Shown here piece by piece: positions 22,440 through 34,564 of a stretch of DNA of 64,000 nucleotides (position 1 is its first letter; each line of letters starts with the position of its first letter). Both the position numbers and the translations under genes were made by a program. The stretch comes from Nyssa sinensis (taxonomy: Eukaryota > Streptophyta > Magnoliopsida > Cornales > Nyssaceae): positions 48,702,679 through 48,766,678 of the forward strand of contig CM018047.1 in NCBI GenBank assembly GCA_008638375.1, in the 5' to 3' direction. Below the pieces are notes generated by a model that made no database searches, was not told the DNA's origin, and saw only the letters and a program-made list of their open reading frames with translations.

Positions 22440-23229
22440 ATTATTTTATGTCATGGCACAAACATATATTTTTTTATTTCTTTAAAAATAAATAACATTT
22501 ATATATGTTATAGTTTGATTGGTCTGCTTCATGCACCAAATTTAACAAAACTTCATCAAAAAATTCAGCGCGAAGATTGAAATAGTGAGAAAATTTTAAG
22601 TGAACCGGTAGTTAATAGAGTCGGCTAATTTTTTTAAGTCATGGAGATAAAAATAATTTTTAAATGGAAAAAAAATAACATATATACATGATGTGATTTA
22701 ATTGGTCGATTCTTGATCTTGGTCAATAAACCCTATCACCTAAAAACTTCACTTGAAATAGCCCACCAGGACTCAAAATCTATTAATAAAATGTGTTACT
22801 ATTATTCATTAATCAACTTCATATCACACATTCATATGTTGAAATGATAAAAATAGTTTAGATGCATGAGTGTGTGTGTGAGAGAGAGATAGATCAAATT
22901 TTATAATAATTGAATTTTATAACTTTTATGAAATCAAAATTAATTTTATTAATAAAGTTAAGTTTATTCTTACGAAAACTGTTTTGGTAAGTCGTAGAGA
23001 TTAGATTTTTACAACTTTATTAGTTCGTATAATACATGTAAAGTACGTATGTTACATATATTAATAAAATCATAAAGATTCGACTTCTACAACTCATCTA
23101 ACAAAATATTTACTTATATTAATGCTTATATTATACAAACTAATAAAATCGTAAAAATTCATCCACCACATCTCACTTTAATAAAATTCTTACTCTTATT
23201 GACAAACAATCATGACCTCGACACGAGTT
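22440..23229. other. Spacer between the two duplication copies
   Basis: AT-rich, with repeated short motifs such as GTCATGG-A/C and AATTGGTYGATT near 22455 and 22635. No gene seen. Confidence 0.5.
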
Positions 23230-25640
23230 GGCTGGCGTTGACCATCAAAGTCGTCTTAATAGAAAAGGTTGACGAGGACAAAAGAGTTGTTTAAGTGATG
23301 CAGACAAACGAATGATCCAAAGAAAAGAAGCGTCAAAGTCTCAAGTCATTCATGTTATTTAAAACAATTGCGGTCCACTCCAACTGATTCATATTATTAT
23401 CAACGCAAATTAAATTCATAATGTTTTAAAACCAATTCTATTAAATGTGGATTGATCAATTAATTTATTGAAGCTACCACCTAACCCAAATGTGGAATTA
23501 GTAGTTCTATTCTCCACCATACATGAACACTGCAGCCACTCTTCTTGTTTGTATTTTGCGTGCACGCATATATATATATATATTAGTGTTTGATATAAAT
23601 TATTAATTTTTTTTAATAATTTAAGTTTTTAGAATAATTAATAATTTAACATAGTAGCAAAATTTAATTATGAAAAGTTTTGTATTCAAGCTTTTATCTT
23701 CTTAATACAAATTTGCACTTACTTCGTCGTCTCGTTGTAACACATTTCATAGCTTTTTTGAGGTGATGCTTCTAGCTATATCATCATCCTTCAATACCGA
23801 GACTTTTTCTTTAGCCAAGGTAACAAGCTAAAACCAAAAAGAAAAGTCAAAATGAACACAAGTGAGATGTTGAATCAAGGCCTGGAGCACCAAGTGGCTT
23901 CAAAAACAATAGAAATAGCCCAAGTAAGGTCACGAATCAGTGGCTAGAGTATTGAATGAAAACCACGAACCAAATACATCCCGAAAGAAATCAATCGCAG
24001 CCCAAACCCCAAGAGTCGATTAGCCAGAATCAACTAAAGCTTGCAAAAAACCAGTCAAACGATCATGGTTCTCTTCAAAAGATGTTTCTCTAGAATTGCA
24101 GATCGAGAAAAATAAAAGGGACCGAATGTTCAAAAATATTTGAAAATAGAATTCATATGTCTTCAAAAAAAACTTCAAAAATGAGAATCAGGCAAAGGAG
24201 ACGATGATTGACGTATTTTCCTGTCCAAAAAATGATGATGTCGTGTTGACATCGATATGACATTATCTTATGAAATGCTGATGTCAATGAAATGTGTGAA
24301 CTTTGTTTTTCTCTGTGTGTTTCAAAAAAATCTTTACCCGGTTTGATCGGATCTAATACCATGTTAAGTTGTGTAATCCAAAGATTAAGATTAGAAGAAA
24401 TTAAAAGAGGAGTAAGAAATAATGAAAAAAGAGAGAACTATTAAACAAGGTTTAAGGCCTCGTTAATCTAATCTACCCTTACCCTTATACCTTGTTTACA
24501 TATTAACATGAAAAGAAAGTACAAAATACCTTTACAGTGAATTAAAACAAATACGAAACAATAACAATCCGTGTGGCATTGAATGACTCCAGCCCAAGAA
24601 CTAAACCAATAAAAGGTGCTATATTTACTGCACAACATACATTACAGCTGTTGTAGCAGAATATCAAATTCCCTGGTTCAGAACTTGGGTAGGGTTTAAT
24701 TAATTTGGCTCAAAATGTAGCAAGTCAAGCTATAGATGCCAAATCTAAATTAATAATGAACTCAACTAATGCATAAATTAATAATTTCCTGCTAGCTAGC
24801 TAGCTTGGCTGCCACAATATTACTACTTGTATTACAAAAATGGCTGCCTCCAACTTGCTTAGTTAAATTCCTTACCAGATTGATGGTCCTTTTTGTACAA
24901 CTTGGCTGCAGGGGAGCTAATGACGTTACGTAGCTTGCGTCTCACCCATGGAAATATGCTGCAATTTGGTAGTAGCCAACTGCCATTTTTAATTGCTGGA
25001 ACTTCTAAATTTTAATATCAATCTCTTCTTTAATTCTGGCTACGTGCGAATGAGATTAATGCATGTCAAACACAACAATTAAAGAAAAATATTGATACTT
25101 TGCAACTGTCCTCAAGAAATTCGAGCCAAAATTAATGAACACCCCAAATAATCTCATCTTGGGGAAAACTCATTCAATGAAACGATTACTTCGTGTTATT
25201 ATCTGAAGTCGTGTGATCGAGATTTGGCTTCTCTCCATTACATTTTTCTTCCACCATCAATAGAGTAACTCCATATCATTTGAAATATAAAATTTGGAAC
25301 AAAAAATATTACTTTTTATTATAAAATGTTGATATTTAGTGAGAGGCCATCATTGTACATCGAATATTAATGTTAAATGATCGTTATACTGAATAAATTC
25401 TCCATTTTTTTAAGGCAAGGTGAGGTTAGGGAAGAAGAAAGAACTTGGCGGTCAAAATAAAGAACCCAAATAGCCTCTATGCTTATATTCCAAACCGCTG
25501 CTGGCTATTATTCAATGAAAGAAATGATCTAGACTTGTCCAACTAAAACTTCCAAGAGAAAGGGAACAGCGATAGATAGGCGGGTCAAGAGCTCACAAGT
25601 TGGAATTTGCCCCACTACGCTTCTTTATGACTCTTAAGAG
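23230..25640. repeat. Old tandem segmental duplication, copy B
   Basis: Partner of 20441-22400. The distance between blocks 1 and 2 is about 680 bp longer here than in copy A. An inserted element with an LTR-like end at 24362-24566 would explain this. Confidence 0.7.
24362..24566 (-). mobile_element. Possible Copia-type LTR with adjacent primer-binding site
   Basis: On the minus strand, 205 bp begins TGTTATTG and ends CTTAACA, followed directly by TGGTATTAGATCC, which is close to TGGTATCAGAGC, the usual initiator-Met tRNA primer site of plant Copia elements. No matching second LTR was found to the left, so this would be a truncated insertion of about 700 bp. Confidence 0.4.
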
Positions 25641-25649
25641 TCCCATTCA

Positions 25650-26441
25650 AAAGTGTGAAACCAACTTTTAAAATTAGTTTCACATTTTTTCAAAAATTAG
25701 TTTCACACTTCATCATATACTAAAAGTCTAAAACTATGATTTGAAAAAACTAAAATAAATAAATTAAAAATCAATTTATGAAAATTAATTTAACTTGTTA
25801 TTACTTTTACAAAGCTAACCGTTTGAATTTCTTTTACTTAATTTTTATCAATTAACAAATTAATTATATTTTTAAAAATTTGAAATCTTATAAAATCGAT
25901 TTTTTTTTTATACAAGCGATGTGAAAAAACAAAATTCTAACAACTATACATGTATGAAGCGACTTAAATTAAAATCGTGTGTATAAAAAAAGTAAAACTT
26001 TTTTATCTCAAAGAAGCCAACCTGTGGGTAAAACCGACTCTTAAAATGGAGAATTGTGATAATCCACCGGGAACAGGTTGAAATTTCCTAAAGCTTGACC
26101 TCAAGGTCTCCTCTTTTATTCCTGTTCATTCCAAAAAATATTGCACGTGGAGACAATGATTGACATTTTTCCAATGACCTTCACCCATTTCTCTCTCTGT
26201 CTCTCTGGACTACAGATCAAACATTTGTAATATGGCGACTAAAAATTAGGGAGATGAGAAAGAGTTGAAAATGATATAGAAAAGAGAGAGGAAAAAAAAC
26301 AGAGATGGAACTTCCAAAAATTAAAAGAATTGAGATTCAAGGAGTAACAATTTGTGTGTGTCTCTCTGAAAGTTGAGACTGCTCTTTACAACACTATGTT
26401 CTGTACATGTGCAGGCCCTGCTATTACTACAACTAACATTG
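25650..26441. other. Spacer and likely 3' UTR of the kinase gene
   Basis: AT-rich with no frame. The part next to 26442 probably holds the 3' UTR of the minus-strand kinase gene. A GA-rich patch lies at 26265-26310. Confidence 0.5.
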
Positions 26442-27560
26442 CTATCTAAAATAATATGCCAATTCTTCAAAGTTAACTCTGTCTTCCATCTTCATCTCAT
26501 GCCTAATCAAAGCTGTCACTGACCCACTATCTGCATTGGTTTCTTCCCCACTATTGTCTCTAATTGTGATCCAATCCTCATCCCTGGTCCAGCTGGGTAC
26601 TCCTGAACATGACAGCGCTCTGATCCTTTGCGCAGGAGAGTTCACTGAACTTGTGTGGTCCAGATCAATTTGAAATTTTGATTCTTCGGTTGAGCTCCAA
26701 AGCCTCTGATCAAGAATACTGGTTGGAGAATTTGAATCAAAATCTTGACTTTGCTTTGGGTGAGAACTGAATTCCGCAAGAAATGGATGTTTAAGGAGTT
26801 CTTTAGCCGTCCATCGCTCTTTTGGATCTCTTCTTAGGCACTTGCTCAAGAAATCCTTTGCTTGGTCGGAGAGAAAATCTGGGAACTCCGGCAATTCACC
26901 GGAAAATGCAATTCTATAAAGAATGGATACTGGGTCGGTGACATTAGACCACGGCAAGCCCCCAGTGGCCATTTCAATCACTGTACACCCAAGTGCCCAT
27001 ATATCAACTGGAAACCCCTGCTCTTCCCCACGCGCCACTTCCGGTGCCATGAATACCGGCGTGCCGCCAATTGGTGCTGCCACGACCTTGCCGCTACCAC
27101 CGGCCACTGGGTGAACCCACTTGGCGCAACCCAAGTCGGCAATTTTGGCCCCACTTTCCCCAATTAAAATGTTCCGACCCTTGATGTCACAATGCACGAT
27201 CCCACTTGAATGAAGGTACTCTAGCCCTTCTAACGTCTGCCGCGTGTAACGTACGATCGCGGATTCATTGAGCCGGCCACCGTGGCGGTGAATTGCATCG
27301 GTGAGAGTGCCGCCGGGGACATACTCCATTTGAAGATTGTACATGAGCTTATTGTTCTCTCTAGTAATGTCATAACCCAGGTAGCTAACTATACCAGGAC
27401 AGCTCAAAGAGGATAGAATTTTTTGCTCTCTTTGCAAGAACTCGGATTGGGATAGCTCGACAGACTTCACAGCAAAAATGTCACCGGAGCAGCGAGAGGT
27501 GGCAACAGAGACGGTGGCGGATGACCCCCGGCCGATGGCGTGGCCTCTGATCCAGTCCAT
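26442..27560 (-). CDS. MAPKKK17/18-like protein kinase (MEKK group), single exon
   Basis: A Ser/Thr kinase at the top of a MAP kinase cascade. Arabidopsis MAPKKK17 and MAPKKK18, its nearest match in my recall, act in abscisic acid and stress signalling. From ATG 27560 the protein has 372 residues starting MDWIRGHAIGRGSSATVSVA. The Gly-rich loop is at 10-17 and the ATP lysine is K32 (FAVKSVE). The catalytic loop is HCDIKGRN (123-130, Asp125). The metal site is DLG (142-144) where DFG is usual. The activation end is GTPVFMAPE (166-174), and DIWALGCTVIEMATG follows. The kinase domain ends near 262. The C-terminal 110 residues are Ser-rich and of unknown role. A longer reading to 27584 would need a TTG start and is not needed. 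No intron, as in the Arabidopsis relatives. Confidence 0.94.
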   Translation of the reverse strand: MDWIRGHAIGRGSSATVSVATSRCSGDIFAVKSVELSQSEFLQREQKILSSLSCPGIVSYLGYDITRENNKLMYNLQMEYVPGGTLTDAIHRHGGRLNESAIVRYTRQTLEGLEYLHSSGIVHCDIKGRNILIGESGAKIADLGCAKWVHPVAGGSGKVVAAPIGGTPVFMAPEVARGEEQGFPVDIWALGCTVIEMATGGLPWSNVTDPVSILYRIAFSGELPEFPDFLSDQAKDFLSKCLRRDPKERWTAKELLKHPFLAEFSSHPKQSQDFDSNSPTSILDQRLWSSTEESKFQIDLDHTSSVNSPAQRIRALSCSGVPSWTRDEDWITIRDNSGEETNADSGSVTALIRHEMKMEDRVNFEELAYYFR

Positions 27561-27617
27561 TTTTCGTGTAGGTGAGATGAACAAGACTTATGATGTTCTG
27601 TTTAGTTGGTTAGTTCC

Positions 27618-27625
27618 TTTATATA
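27618..27625 (-). promoter_or_regulatory. TATA box of the kinase gene
   Basis: TATATAAA on the minus strand lies 58 bp upstream of the start codon, which predicts a short leader of about 30 nt. Confidence 0.7.
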
Positions 27626-27689
27626 ATGAATCTCATAAGGTGGAGTTTTGAAAGGTATGTTTTATTGGTTGGGTGGGGCATGGGCGGCC

Positions 27690-27735
27690 TCTCTCCTTCT
27701 CTCTCTCTCTCTGTATCTATCGCTTTCTCTCTCTA
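27690..27735. repeat. CT-rich microsatellite in the kinase promoter
   Basis: Imperfect CT repeats, read as GA on the gene strand, lie about 130-175 bp upstream of the start codon. Such tracts are common in plant core promoters. Confidence 0.8.
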
Positions 27736-27766
27736 GAGTTGACGATTCCTTTAACGGAAGTTCTCA

Positions 27767-27773
27767 ACGTGTC
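27767..27773. promoter_or_regulatory. ABRE-like site 1 (ACGTGTC)
   Basis: ACGTGTC lies about 210 bp upstream of the kinase start. It is a known ABA-response element core, bound by bZIP (ABF) factors. Confidence 0.45.
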
Positions 27774-27894
27774 AAAAATAAGGTCGGGTTTGACAGCTTG
27801 GCCGCCTGGGCGACGACTATCCAAGTGAATGAACCGCGAGGACCCAAAAAAATAAAAAAAAGGTGTAAAGGTAGGTATTCTTATTACATGGTCA

Positions 27895-27900
27895 CACGTG
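27895..27900. promoter_or_regulatory. G-box / ABRE-like site 2 (CACGTG)
   Basis: A palindromic G-box in the context CACACGTGG, about 335 bp upstream of the kinase start. This context matches strong ABREs. Confidence 0.5.
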
Positions 27901-27969
27901 GTATAAATTTCATGTTATGTTAATTAAATAGCATTAGGGTTTCGTGTGGAATGCAAGTTAACTTTAAAG

Positions 27970-27976
27970 ACGTGTC
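27970..27976. promoter_or_regulatory. ABRE-like site 3 (ACGTGTC)
   Basis: A second exact ACGTGTC, about 410 bp upstream of the start. Three such sites in about 210 bp exceeds what I would expect by chance in AT-rich DNA. Confidence 0.45.
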
Positions 27977-28921
27977 ATAAATAAAATTTTATTTTCTACT
28001 TTTATGACTCTGTGTAATTTTTAGGTTAGATAATGCTAAGATTACTATCTTATATTATCACATTTAGACATCATTCTCTCACATAAGATGAGTTTTACTT
28101 GTAATTTTATAACAACAAGACTTAATCCATGTAAGAGGTGGTGTAGATACTATTTTAATAAATAAAGAAAAAATAGTATTTCATTTTTTTTATTTGAAAG
28201 CTGGCCGATTGCTATTCTTTCATTTTTCATGGGGACCTAAATCTTATTATTTTCTTTGAGAATGAAAAAATAATGTCACTAAACGACTCTCTACTTATAT
28301 CATATCAGTTTGAAAAAAAATTGGATACTACTTACCTGGACTTTTTTTTTTATTTGGTGAGCACCCTTGAGATTAGGATAAAGGGTGTGGAAGTAGGGAA
28401 AATATTTGTTAGATTTGATTTGATTTGATTTGGTGGGTGTGTTGTGGGTAAAAGAAGTTGGATATGGTAGATTCGATGGATTATCCACAAGTTGGATGCG
28501 TTGTTTTGTATGTATCTAACTATGAGAGTCATGACTTTGAAATTTAAATTATGGAGTCAATAGTTTTGGGGGTGGGGTGGGGTGGGGTGGGTTGAACCAC
28601 CAAATTGGTTGATTTTGAGTATTCTCAATTTTGGCAGATGGTTGAAATTAAGTATATGAATTCTGCACTGTATATATACATATACGTGTTTATATATAGA
28701 TACTATAACTGTATCCAGTCAAAATTGAAGTCTTTGGGTTAGGAAAAGTATTAAAGTCCATCATGAACAAGTGGGTATTTGTGACAAGTCAAAACAACCA
28801 GAAACATTGGTTATTTTTGCAATTAGAATAAGTTGGTCTCTACCAGTCCACCCCAAAACAGAGCATTACAGAGATCATAACAGTCCATTGATCACATTAT
28901 GATGATGATATATATATATAG

Positions 28922-28958
<37 letters not shown>

Positions 28959-30001
28959 AGTGAATTTGATCATTCATTTACTTGGCCAAACTTAGAAATA
29001 GGGCAACATCCCTGCCACTTTCTTACTCTCTTCCCTTTTGGTGGCAAAATTTAGATAAAGAAAAAGAATTTGTTTATTAGGCAGATTAAAAACCAAACCC
29101 TTTTAAAAAGGAAGAAAGAAAGTCTTACAATACACTCTGAAAATGAAATTATTGCATTTTTATCTACCATTTTTTGATTCTGACCTTCCAGTACAAGTAT
29201 TGTTCCATTTTCAAGAAAGTACCTTTTTTTTTTCCACAATGTTAAGATTTAAATCATTTCAATGCCATAGTCTTCCATAGTGATCCATAGCTTCTAAATC
29301 AAGACTTTGTGAGTTTCAATATGGTAAAAGGGCACAAAACCATAATGATTTCTTAAATTCAATAGCTTCATTGGACAATTTGTGTCCCCCAAACAGAGAT
29401 TAATGATGGGTCGGTCATCTACACATACCTATGAATTTAACCACTCCATTGTTCCCTCCCTCTTTTTCTTTTGGGACTTAAAAGAGATTACAATCGCATT
29501 ACCGCATAAGCACCCTTCAAATGGAGAAACTACTATTTGATTCGGATTTTTCTATCCTCTAAAAACTCAATATTTTGATACATGACAGCTTATGAGTGAC
29601 CGGAATCAATGATTTCAAACTTCACAATAATTTTTCCCTCAAATTACTCCCAAAATTATCTTATTAAGATACTTTTAATTTAATGACCTCAGTCATATGC
29701 TTGCATTACATTCCTTGAGAACCCACACTTCAAATCTTAAAATGCAATTAAAATCATTCACTAATCTCAACCCCTATTACACGAAATACATATGCATACG
29801 CTAATTGCTTCATCAATAATAGAAAAAAGAAATGTCATCATTAATCTCGTGTTGAAGTCTAACATGACTGAGTAGCATCACGTCTCTTTAAAAAAAAAAA
29901 AATTTATGATTTTGAGTCCCGATGTGAGCATCAAAATAGGAGGTGAGGGTTATTAGAGTTCAAATTCTAATGACCCAACAAAATGTGAAATCTTATGTTA
30001 T
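27977..30001. other. Intergenic spacer
   Basis: No gene found. It holds a G-rich run at 28568-28591 (five G runs of three or more, able to form a quadruplex in principle) and an AT/CA/AT compound microsatellite at 28908-28958. Confidence 0.6.
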
Positions 30002-30550
30002 TGATATACCACAAACCGGCCCACCAGTCATCTTGAGACACGTGTGCTTACGGATATGATAAAACTCGGTCATCCAGAGCAGGCGAAGCCTTCAGAGCAC
30101 TCTCATGTGCTTATCCTCCAGAGCTGATGCTCTGAATAGTATTCACTCAGTATTCCGTATGGTTCCGACCTCGTTATTTCCTTAACATTTGCCGAGTAGG
30201 GAATAAGGAAACAGTCTTTTACAAAGAAATTGCCACGACACGGATATCTCTACTCTGATACGATGTCTAACAAGGTAACTACAATCTCCGATGATCAAAT
30301 CCCTATTTTCATGGCTCCGAATCCTAATCAACTTAGGAAGGCCACAAGCTATAAATTAAACTTTACAGGTACGCTTTATTTTTATACTCATTCTTTGACT
30401 TTCATTACAGTCTTTTCAATTCAGTTTACTTACTTAAGCATCGGAGCGACTACCGCCGGAGCCAATCCGGTGGCCCTCTGATTCCTTCTTTTTGAGTGTT
30501 TTTCAGGTCGCGGGGCCCAGATTTCTTGCGAGCCAAAAAGTGTAGCATCA
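30002..30550 (+). mobile_element. Solo LTR of the same Tat-type family
   Basis: 549 bp, starting TGATATACCACAAA and ending AAAAAGTGTAGCATCA, with the same ends and the same AGCATCGGAGCG and CCAATCCGGTGGCCCTCTGA stretches as the LTRs at 6815 and 17155. It is flanked by GTTAT (29997-30001) and ATTAT (30551-30555), a 5-bp duplication with one mismatch. There is no internal region on either side. This is the product of recombination between two LTRs. It differs more from the other two LTRs than they do from each other, so it came from a separate insertion. Confidence 0.92.
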
Positions 30551-31011
30551 ATTATATTTGTAGGTAATTCAATAGTCCAAATTTGAAGCTCCACTCTAGT
30601 ATTGAGAGAATCAAATATTTCATCCAAAAAAATAAAATGAAAAAAATGGTAATGTGAAAGAGAAGTTAAAAAGAAAAATGACAGCAATAAAAAAAAGGCA
30701 AGAAGGGGTGTGAGACGAAGTTGTAACCAATACCAAAAGTGATCAGGCAATTGACTCAAATCAATAATTTAACACTAGCAAATAGCAGCAGCCGCAGTCG
30801 GTAAGAATTTAGTTATAAAGTAAAAGACAAAAAGAGAGCAACCGGGTTATCAAAAATAAAAAAAAATAAAAAATATAAGAGACCAACCACATTGAGGTGT
30901 GTCGGCGCAACTTTCCATCTTAACAGTTTACACACACTAACCCTGCCATCTACCTCCCTTCAAATTAGTTCGGTTAGTTGGTGGGTCGTAACGCATCTTA
31001 ATTAATAGAAT

Positions 31012-31050
<39 letters not shown>

Positions 31051-31163
31051 TATATAGGGTAGTCCTATTTCCACTCTAAAATTAATATTTGAACTCTAAA
31101 AAAATTATTATTTTAATGGTTATAAGGTTATTTTTTGAAGTGCAAAGTATATTAAGGAGTGGA

Positions 31164-31196
<33 letters not shown>

Positions 31197-34100
31197 CATA
31201 CAACTATGCTGTTTGCACACATTATGCACCGAATTTGAGCTCAGTGTGAGGAGCGTGTTTCTTAAATTTGTATCACAAATCTCTGTCTTGCATGTTGTAC
31301 AAAATATAATGTGACATATTATTTGACAAGACTATATATTTCGGAAGTATTGAAAAAAAAATTAAGAAAATATTTTATGAAAATATAAATAAAAATTAGG
31401 GAATAACTCTTAATTTTTTTAAAATTTATATAACAAAAAAGAGGTAAAAATTCAAAATACCAGAACTTTGGGACACTGTCCCCCCATAGACATAAGGTAT
31501 GGGAGTCATTTATTTATAATGGTAATAAACGAGACCCAATAACATAATTATTATTATTATAACTCATGTGACAGTATGAATTAAAAAAATGGTGTTATTG
31601 AAGAAATGAGATTGTGAAATAAGGATGCATGATGCATGAAAAGTAAAAGTAAGTAGGAAAATCCTTTAATAATAGATATATAATGTGTGATATGTGTATG
31701 ATGCGTGACGTCTAAGGTAGCAAATGATTAAGTGGCTTTACTCGCACGCAAGTCACGTGTGTTAACGCCCTTTGCGTCTTGACGGAAGGAGAATGTGGGG
31801 TCCACAACTCCGACGGTGCATTGAGCGACACGTTGTTTGAGGTGCGAGGGTTGTGGAGTGTCAACGTTTTATTTGTTTTGTGGGAAACGATTAAAGTATT
31901 GAGTGCATGGAAATCATGCGTGTTTTTTTAAAATACATAGAATACATTGCGGAAACTGAATCATTCTTTTTCCCTTCAAATTAGGGGCCCTTATTGGTGA
32001 GTGGGGCTCTCTCTCTCTCTCTTAAATTATATTTGAGAATATATATATATATATATATGTCCCCCTCTTATAGCCTACACCAATTATAAATATGTCATTT
32101 TACATAATTCATTTTTTTCTTATAAATTTCAAGTCTATCATTTATATAATTTTATAATAATAGAGTAATCTTACACATTTTAAATCTCTATCACAAATGA
32201 TATAACAGTGACATGATAAAATTTTATTATAGCACATTAATTACATGACTTAATATGTTACCATTATTACTGTAACACATCATTTGAGATGCAAGATTTG
32301 AAATAAATATAAGGGAAGCATGTCATTTCCTTTAATAGAATTGCAAATTCCCCCTAACATAGTTTGGGAACAAAGACTGATAGAGGGACAATATAGATTT
32401 TCAAACCACAAATGAGGTATCTGAAATTGTTAAAAATCACAGAGGAGATAAACATAATTAACCCATTTATTTTTATAAAAGAAGACAGACAAAAGTGAGA
32501 TATATATATATATATGAAATATCTATCTTTTCTCATATTTTATCTTTGTTTTACCTCTCTAACAAAAGCGAGGTTCAATGGTAGGTTTTACGAGCGGTGG
32601 ATCCATCTTTGTAAGAAAGTTTGAACAAATGTAAATTATGAGAAGTAAAACATTTATTATTACTCAATCAAGAGTAAAAGTATAGTTAGGATTGACCTAA
32701 ATATAACTTCCTAATTCAAATAATATTGTTCTAAATTTTATTAAGATTAAATCAAAAAGAAAAAGAAAATTACTTTAAATTAAATTTGTTAATTAATCAA
32801 ACTCATACAGGATTGTAGCATTGGGTTAGAAGGGACGAGACCTTTTTCATTGCATGAAGAACGTCATTTAAAAATGTTGATTGGAAAAAATTGTCACGTG
32901 ACTTAATGGGATAACAAACGTGGCTTCTTTTAGAGTGAGGAAAATGGGGTTTGCATTGATGAGGTGGTTAGGCTTTGTGTTTTGCTTTGACGTTCCGTTA
33001 TGCAAAATTTGAGTCACCTTTTCTTTTCTTTTCTTTTCTATTGGCGTAATGGGAGAGGTCGGTCATAAGGTAGATTAGATGAGATGTTGGCACTTCAATT
33101 GTGAGTGTCTGTGTCTGTATAAGTTGCACCAAAGAAATAGATGGCTTAACTGAAACCCTATTGCTGCAAGCTGCACTTTTAAACGTGAGCCTTGGAATTG
33201 GATCATGTCAACGAATCCATTGATTCAAACCTACTACTGTTTTCAAGTTTGTTCAATTTTTGTGAATATGTCCTACCAGGTATTGTTGGAATAGTAAAAA
33301 CTTATCTAATAATTTAAGTTTTTATAATAATTAATAATCTAATATGATATTAGAGTCTCGAATTCGAATCTCAATGTGCAGAAGGTTTCTCGGAATAGTT
33401 TTGCAAACACAAATACAAAATAAAAGTGCAGAAGGTTTCTAAGCAGGTGGAACCTACTTTGGCAGAGCTACAGAATGAGAGTAGCCCTTTTCTTACTCAT
33501 AGAACCCCCAACGCGGATACTCTTATCTCAAGCTTCTTATACAATGACTTTGAAATTTTATCAATACAATACAGAACCAACATCATTCATCACATGTTTG
33601 AACCAAACTTAGCAGTAAACCCATGGTTCAAGTTGTCGTACCCAAGACCATGAGTACAGTAAAAGGGCTACTTCAAGGGTCCATCCAAGGTGACCCCAAC
33701 CCAGAATAATCAAACAAGAAAAGGTGAAAAACAAACTTTATTTTTCTCCCTTTCAAGTTACAGAACCTTCTAAGGTTTTATATAAATAAATAAGTGTAGA
33801 TAAAAGAAAATATATAAATTAAAAAGAAGACATACTTCATTTCAACTGCGAAAAACATTAATTTCTATTTAGTGTTCCAATGTCATATTGTTAATGAACA
33901 AGAATGCAATAGAAGAATGGAATGCCATACAAAACCACCCTAAAGTCATTGCATAAATAAGAAGCATCACATGAAATTCCTATTTGCAAGTGGATTTATT
34001 GAGGCTGGTCATCTTTGTCAAGATCAATTAGAAGAGTATAAGAAGAGCAATGGCAAATGTAAAACTTCAGTAGTAGAGCAAAGGGAATAGCACTGCACAT

Positions 34101-34560
34101 CTCTTTTTTCAATTTTTTCTACCATCTTAAATCAACACTCTAATCTCTCTCATATGTAATAGTTTTGCTATGTGAGAAATTTTGATTTGTCTCACTATGA
34201 ACCATGGAACTTGGAAGTGAGCAATACTTCAATAACTAAATTTGTATGTCATTCTTATTATGTTTCTTTCTTTTCCTTTCATATTTTCTCTCCTTTTTCT
34301 TTCCTTGTTCTCATGCGTACAGATGCATTCACACAATAACTGTCATTCTAAGGTTCAGAGCCAAGAAAAATTAGTTGCCTCAAATAGACCGAGGGCCACT
34401 AGAATATATATTCCTTTTATGATTAACAATGAGAATTTAAGCTTTTACCCCAGTCCTTGATCAATTGTGTCTCTACCATTATGGCACAGGACTAGAGTTC
34501 TCACACAATTGCTGCCACATCTGTGCCCACTTGCTAATTCAACCGCCTCATGTCAAGTGT
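30551..34560. other. Intergenic spacer with AT and CT microsatellites
   Basis: AT runs lie at about 31014-31048, 31166-31193 and 32041-32058, and a CT run at about 32008-32022. Two G-box-like CACGTG sites occur near 31754 and 32896. A less AT-rich, transcribed-looking stretch lies at 33420-33730, but its frame (33426-33653) has no known domain. I cannot support a gene. Confidence 0.5.
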
Positions 34561-34564
34561 TTGG

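Noticed and set aside
26862..27167. Plus-strand frames of 60-101 codons
   Set aside because: They are antisense shadows of the kinase coding exon.
27561..27584. Eight extra N-terminal residues on the kinase
   Set aside because: They need a TTG start; the ATG at 27560 gives the usual family N-terminus MDW.
30230..30481. 83-codon frame ending in the same residues as the frame at 7114-7305
   Set aside because: Both lie inside LTRs of one family; the shared end reflects LTR similarity, not a gene.
33426..33653. 75-codon frame in a less AT-rich stretch
   Set aside because: It might be part of a transcript, but no domain or splice structure supports a gene.
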